A stretch of 64,000 bases of DNA, taken from assembly GCA_946222285.1 (NCBI GenBank), contig CAMIIP010000002.1, forward strand, positions 248,001 to 312,000. The letters run 5' to 3'. Of this stretch, positions 62,081 to 64,000 are shown piece by piece. The position numbers were made by a program, and so were the translations under genes. The notes beneath the pieces were generated by a model. The model was given only the letters and a program-made list of their open reading frames with translations, had not been told where the DNA came from and made no database searches. Position 1 is the stretch's first letter; each line of letters starts with the position of its first letter. Source of the stretch: an uncultured Rothia sp. (GTDB lineage Bacteria; Actinomycetota; Actinomycetes; Actinomycetales; Micrococcaceae).

Positions 62081-63760
62081 ATGGCTGAATTTATTTATAC
62101 GATGAGCAACGCCCGCAAAACAGTGGGCGATAAAGTCATCCTCAATGACGTTTCAATGTCATTCTTCCCGGGTGCCAAGATCGGCATGGTTGGCCCCAAC
62201 GGTGCCGGTAAATCAACCATCCTCAAAATCATGGCTGGTCTGGATACGCCCTCCAACGGTGAAGCACGACTTTCTCCCGGCTACTCGGTAGGAATCCTTC
62301 TCCAGGAACCTCCACTGAACGAGGAGAAAACCGTTCTTGGAAACGTTGAAGAAGGCGTGGGCGAAATCAAGGGAAAGCTTGATCGCTACAACCAAATCTC
62401 CGAAGAGATGGCAAACCCAGATGCTGACTTCGATGCACTGATGGAAGAAATGGGCAAGCTTCAAGAAGCAATCGATGCCGCTAACGCTTGGGATCTCGAT
62501 TCCCAGCTAGAGCAGGCTATGGAAGCACTGCGTTGCCCTCCCGGCGATACTCCCGTGACCAACCTCTCCGGTGGCGAGCGCCGTCGTGTAGCTCTCTGTA
62601 AACTTCTGCTCGAAAAGCCAGACCTCTTGCTACTCGATGAGCCCACTAACCACCTCGACGCCGAATCGGTGCTCTGGCTTGAACAGCACCTGCAAGCCTA
62701 CGAAGGCGCAGTTATCGCTGTAACCCACGACCGCTACTTCCTGGATCACGTGGCTCAGTGGATCGCTGAAATCGACCGCGGAAACCTCTACCCCTACGAG
62801 GGCAACTACTCCACCTACCTGGAGAAAAAGCGCGCTCGCCTTGAGGTACAGGGCAAGAAGGACGCGAAGCTTGCAAAACGTCTGGCTGACGAACTGGATT
62901 GGGTGCGCTCTAACGCTAAGGGGCGACAGAATAAGTCCAAGGCGCGCTTGGCTCGTTACGAAGAAATGGCTGCCGAAGCTGAGAAAACTCGCAAGCTAGA
63001 CTTCGACGAGATTCAGATTCCTCCAGGACCTCGCCTGGGCAACGTCGTCATCGAGGCTGAAAATCTACAAAAGGGATTTGACGGACGTTCCCTCATCAGC
63101 GATCTTTCATTTACTCTTCCGCGTAACGGCATCGTGGGCGTAATCGGTCCTAACGGTGTGGGTAAATCAACCCTTTTCAAAACCATTGTTGGACTGGAAC
63201 CCCTGGACGGCGGCAACCTCAAGATCGGCGAAACTGTCAAGATTTCTTACGTTGATCAGAACCGTTCAAACATTGACCCGGAGAAGACCCTTTGGGAAGT
63301 TGTCTCAGACGGACTGGATTACATCCAGGTGGGTCAGGTTGAAATGTCCTCCCGCGCCTACGTTTCTGCCTTTGGCTTCAAGGGCCCAGATCAGCAGAAG
63401 AAAGCCGGAATCCTTTCCGGTGGTGAGCGTAACCGTCTCAACCTTGCTTTGACCCTCAAACAGGGTGGCAACCTCTTGCTCCTTGACGAACCGACTAACG
63501 ACCTGGACGTCGAAACTTTAGCGTCGCTGGAAAATGCGCTTCTGGAATTCCCCGGTTGCGCCGTCGTGGTCTCCCACGACCGTTGGTTCCTTGACCGAGT
63601 TGCTACTCATATCCTTGCCTGGGAGGGCACCGAAGAAAACCCCGATAACTGGTACTGGTACGAGGGTAACTTCGAGTCTTACGAGGAGAACAAGGTGGAG
63701 CGTCTGGGACCAGATGCAGCAAAGCCCAAGCGTGTGGTGCACCGTAAGCTCACCCGTTAA
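62081..63760 (+). CDS. ettA: Energy-dependent translational throttle protein EttA (ABC-F)
   Basis: EttA binds the ribosomal E site and senses energy state. The 559-residue protein has two ABC domains: Walker A GPNGAGKST (residues 38-46) and GPNGVGKST, signatures NLSGGERRRVALCK and LSGGERNRLNLAL, Walker B LLLLDEPTNHLD and LLLLDEPTNDLD. The inter-domain linker (KGRQNKSKARLARYEEM) and the arm in the first domain are those of EttA. It ends RKLTR. There are no membrane segments. Confidence 0.96.
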   Translation: MAEFIYTMSNARKTVGDKVILNDVSMSFFPGAKIGMVGPNGAGKSTILKIMAGLDTPSNGEARLSPGYSVGILLQEPPLNEEKTVLGNVEEGVGEIKGKLDRYNQISEEMANPDADFDALMEEMGKLQEAIDAANAWDLDSQLEQAMEALRCPPGDTPVTNLSGGERRRVALCKLLLEKPDLLLLDEPTNHLDAESVLWLEQHLQAYEGAVIAVTHDRYFLDHVAQWIAEIDRGNLYPYEGNYSTYLEKKRARLEVQGKKDAKLAKRLADELDWVRSNAKGRQNKSKARLARYEEMAAEAEKTRKLDFDEIQIPPGPRLGNVVIEAENLQKGFDGRSLISDLSFTLPRNGIVGVIGPNGVGKSTLFKTIVGLEPLDGGNLKIGETVKISYVDQNRSNIDPEKTLWEVVSDGLDYIQVGQVEMSSRAYVSAFGFKGPDQQKKAGILSGGERNRLNLALTLKQGGNLLLLDEPTNDLDVETLASLENALLEFPGCAVVVSHDRWFLDRVATHILAWEGTEENPDNWYWYEGNFESYEENKVERLGPDAAKPKRVVHRKLTR

Positions 63761-63795
63761 AAACTGAGAAAGTAGTTTTTAGCAGGTTAGAAAGT

Positions 63796-63834
63796 GCGGG
63801 GTTTGATTCTTCAGGATCGAACCCCGCGTTTTTG
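63796..63834 (+). terminator. Terminator after ettA
   Basis: Stem GCGGGGTTTGAT (63796-63807) with ATCGAACCCCGC (63816-63827), one G-U pair, followed by GTTTTTG. Confidence 0.85.
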
Positions 63835-63874
63835 TATCAAGGCTTTGTTGTTGTGTAGAAGTACCGCCGGTCAT

Positions 63875-64000
63875 CTACTGTTTATACGAAGAGGTAAAAT
63901 CTTCGCGGAACTCGGGCAAACGCAACATTGACTCTTGGGCCACTGTTGCAACGTGCTCGCCTTCTGCTGAAAAAATTTTTCCGATAGCGAGCGAACGGGC
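63875..64000 (-). CDS. C-terminus of a TesB-like acyl-CoA thioesterase (truncated by the window)
   Basis: Only the last 41 residues are present, reading ARSLAIGKIFSAEGEHVATV then AQESMLRLPE and ending SSYKQ. The pattern (A)RG-x-xxGxIF-xxGxxVATVAQEG is the C-terminal strand pair of double-hotdog TesB thioesterases, which hydrolyse acyl-CoA. A thioesterase next to ettA is common in actinobacteria. The 5' part lies beyond position 64000. Confidence 0.65.
   Translation of the reverse strand, partial: ARSLAIGKIFSAEGEHVATVAQESMLRLPEFREDFTSSYKQ

Overview
The window is a chromosomal segment of an actinobacterium, most likely a moderate-GC member of the Micrococcaceae such as Rothia (inference). The evidence is gene content and order. 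There is a homodimeric pyruvate dehydrogenase E1 (aceE) next to a DUF3052 gene, and a fabD-fabH-acpP-fabF operon. The runs yceD-rpmF-rnc-mutM-(smc)-ftsY-ffh, rpsP-khpA-rimM-trmD-rplS-lepB-rnhB-DUF2469-yraN-comM-dprA-xerC also occur, with an MptB-type mannosyltransferase and an oleABCD set containing an oleB-oleC fusion as in Micrococcus. Starts are a mix of ATG and GTG, and codon use looks uniform. No prophage, transposase, integron or CRISPR array is visible, so this is mostly core genome.

Layout. 1-6.5 kb: a 5'-truncated Pro/Thr/Glu-rich surface-type protein, thiL, a DAK2/DhaL protein, recG and rsmD. 6.4-8.3 kb, minus strand: a GNAT acetyltransferase behind a class I aminotransferase pseudogene broken by a homopolymer frameshift and a nonsense codon. 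8.4-11.5 kb: coaD, yceD, rpmF, rnc, mutM. 11.6-18.9 kb, minus strand: a Tat-exported PhoX phosphatase with a PHO-box-like upstream region, then oleD, oleBC and oleA for head-to-head long-chain olefin synthesis. 19-28.4 kb: smc, an MFS exporter, ftsY, exonuclease III, ffh, a Nudix hydrolase. 28.5-31.3 kb: a 627-residue protein I do not recognise and a formate/nitrite-family channel. 31.5-41.5 kb: ribosome maturation, two tandem signal peptidases, RNase HII, and the comM-dprA-xerC DNA processing genes. 41.5-48.2 kb, minus strand: the fatty acid synthesis operon and aceE, which link pyruvate oxidation to acyl chains; these in turn could feed OleA.

48.5-57.1 kb: DUF3052, tRNA-Val, a small membrane protein, gnd, cysK, cysE, msrA, a NIF3 protein, yaaA, RNase P RNA, def, tRNA-His, orn. 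57.3-64 kb: mptB, tRNA-Arg, a glutaminase fused to a STAS domain, a Tag-like protein that has lost its catalytic and zinc residues, an SSB paralogue without the usual acidic tip, ettA, and the end of a TesB-like thioesterase.

The most unusual spots are four. First, the divergent Tag-like/SSB pair sharing a promoter region with three perfect DnaA boxes. Second, the complete ole cluster next to a putative PhoP-controlled phoX. Third, an 86-residue Gly/Ser/Tyr-rich insertion inside the RecG wedge domain. Fourth, the unrecognised 627-residue protein. No wholly new multi-gene defence or mobile system is evident. Most functions are assigned from remembered family motifs, without database searches.
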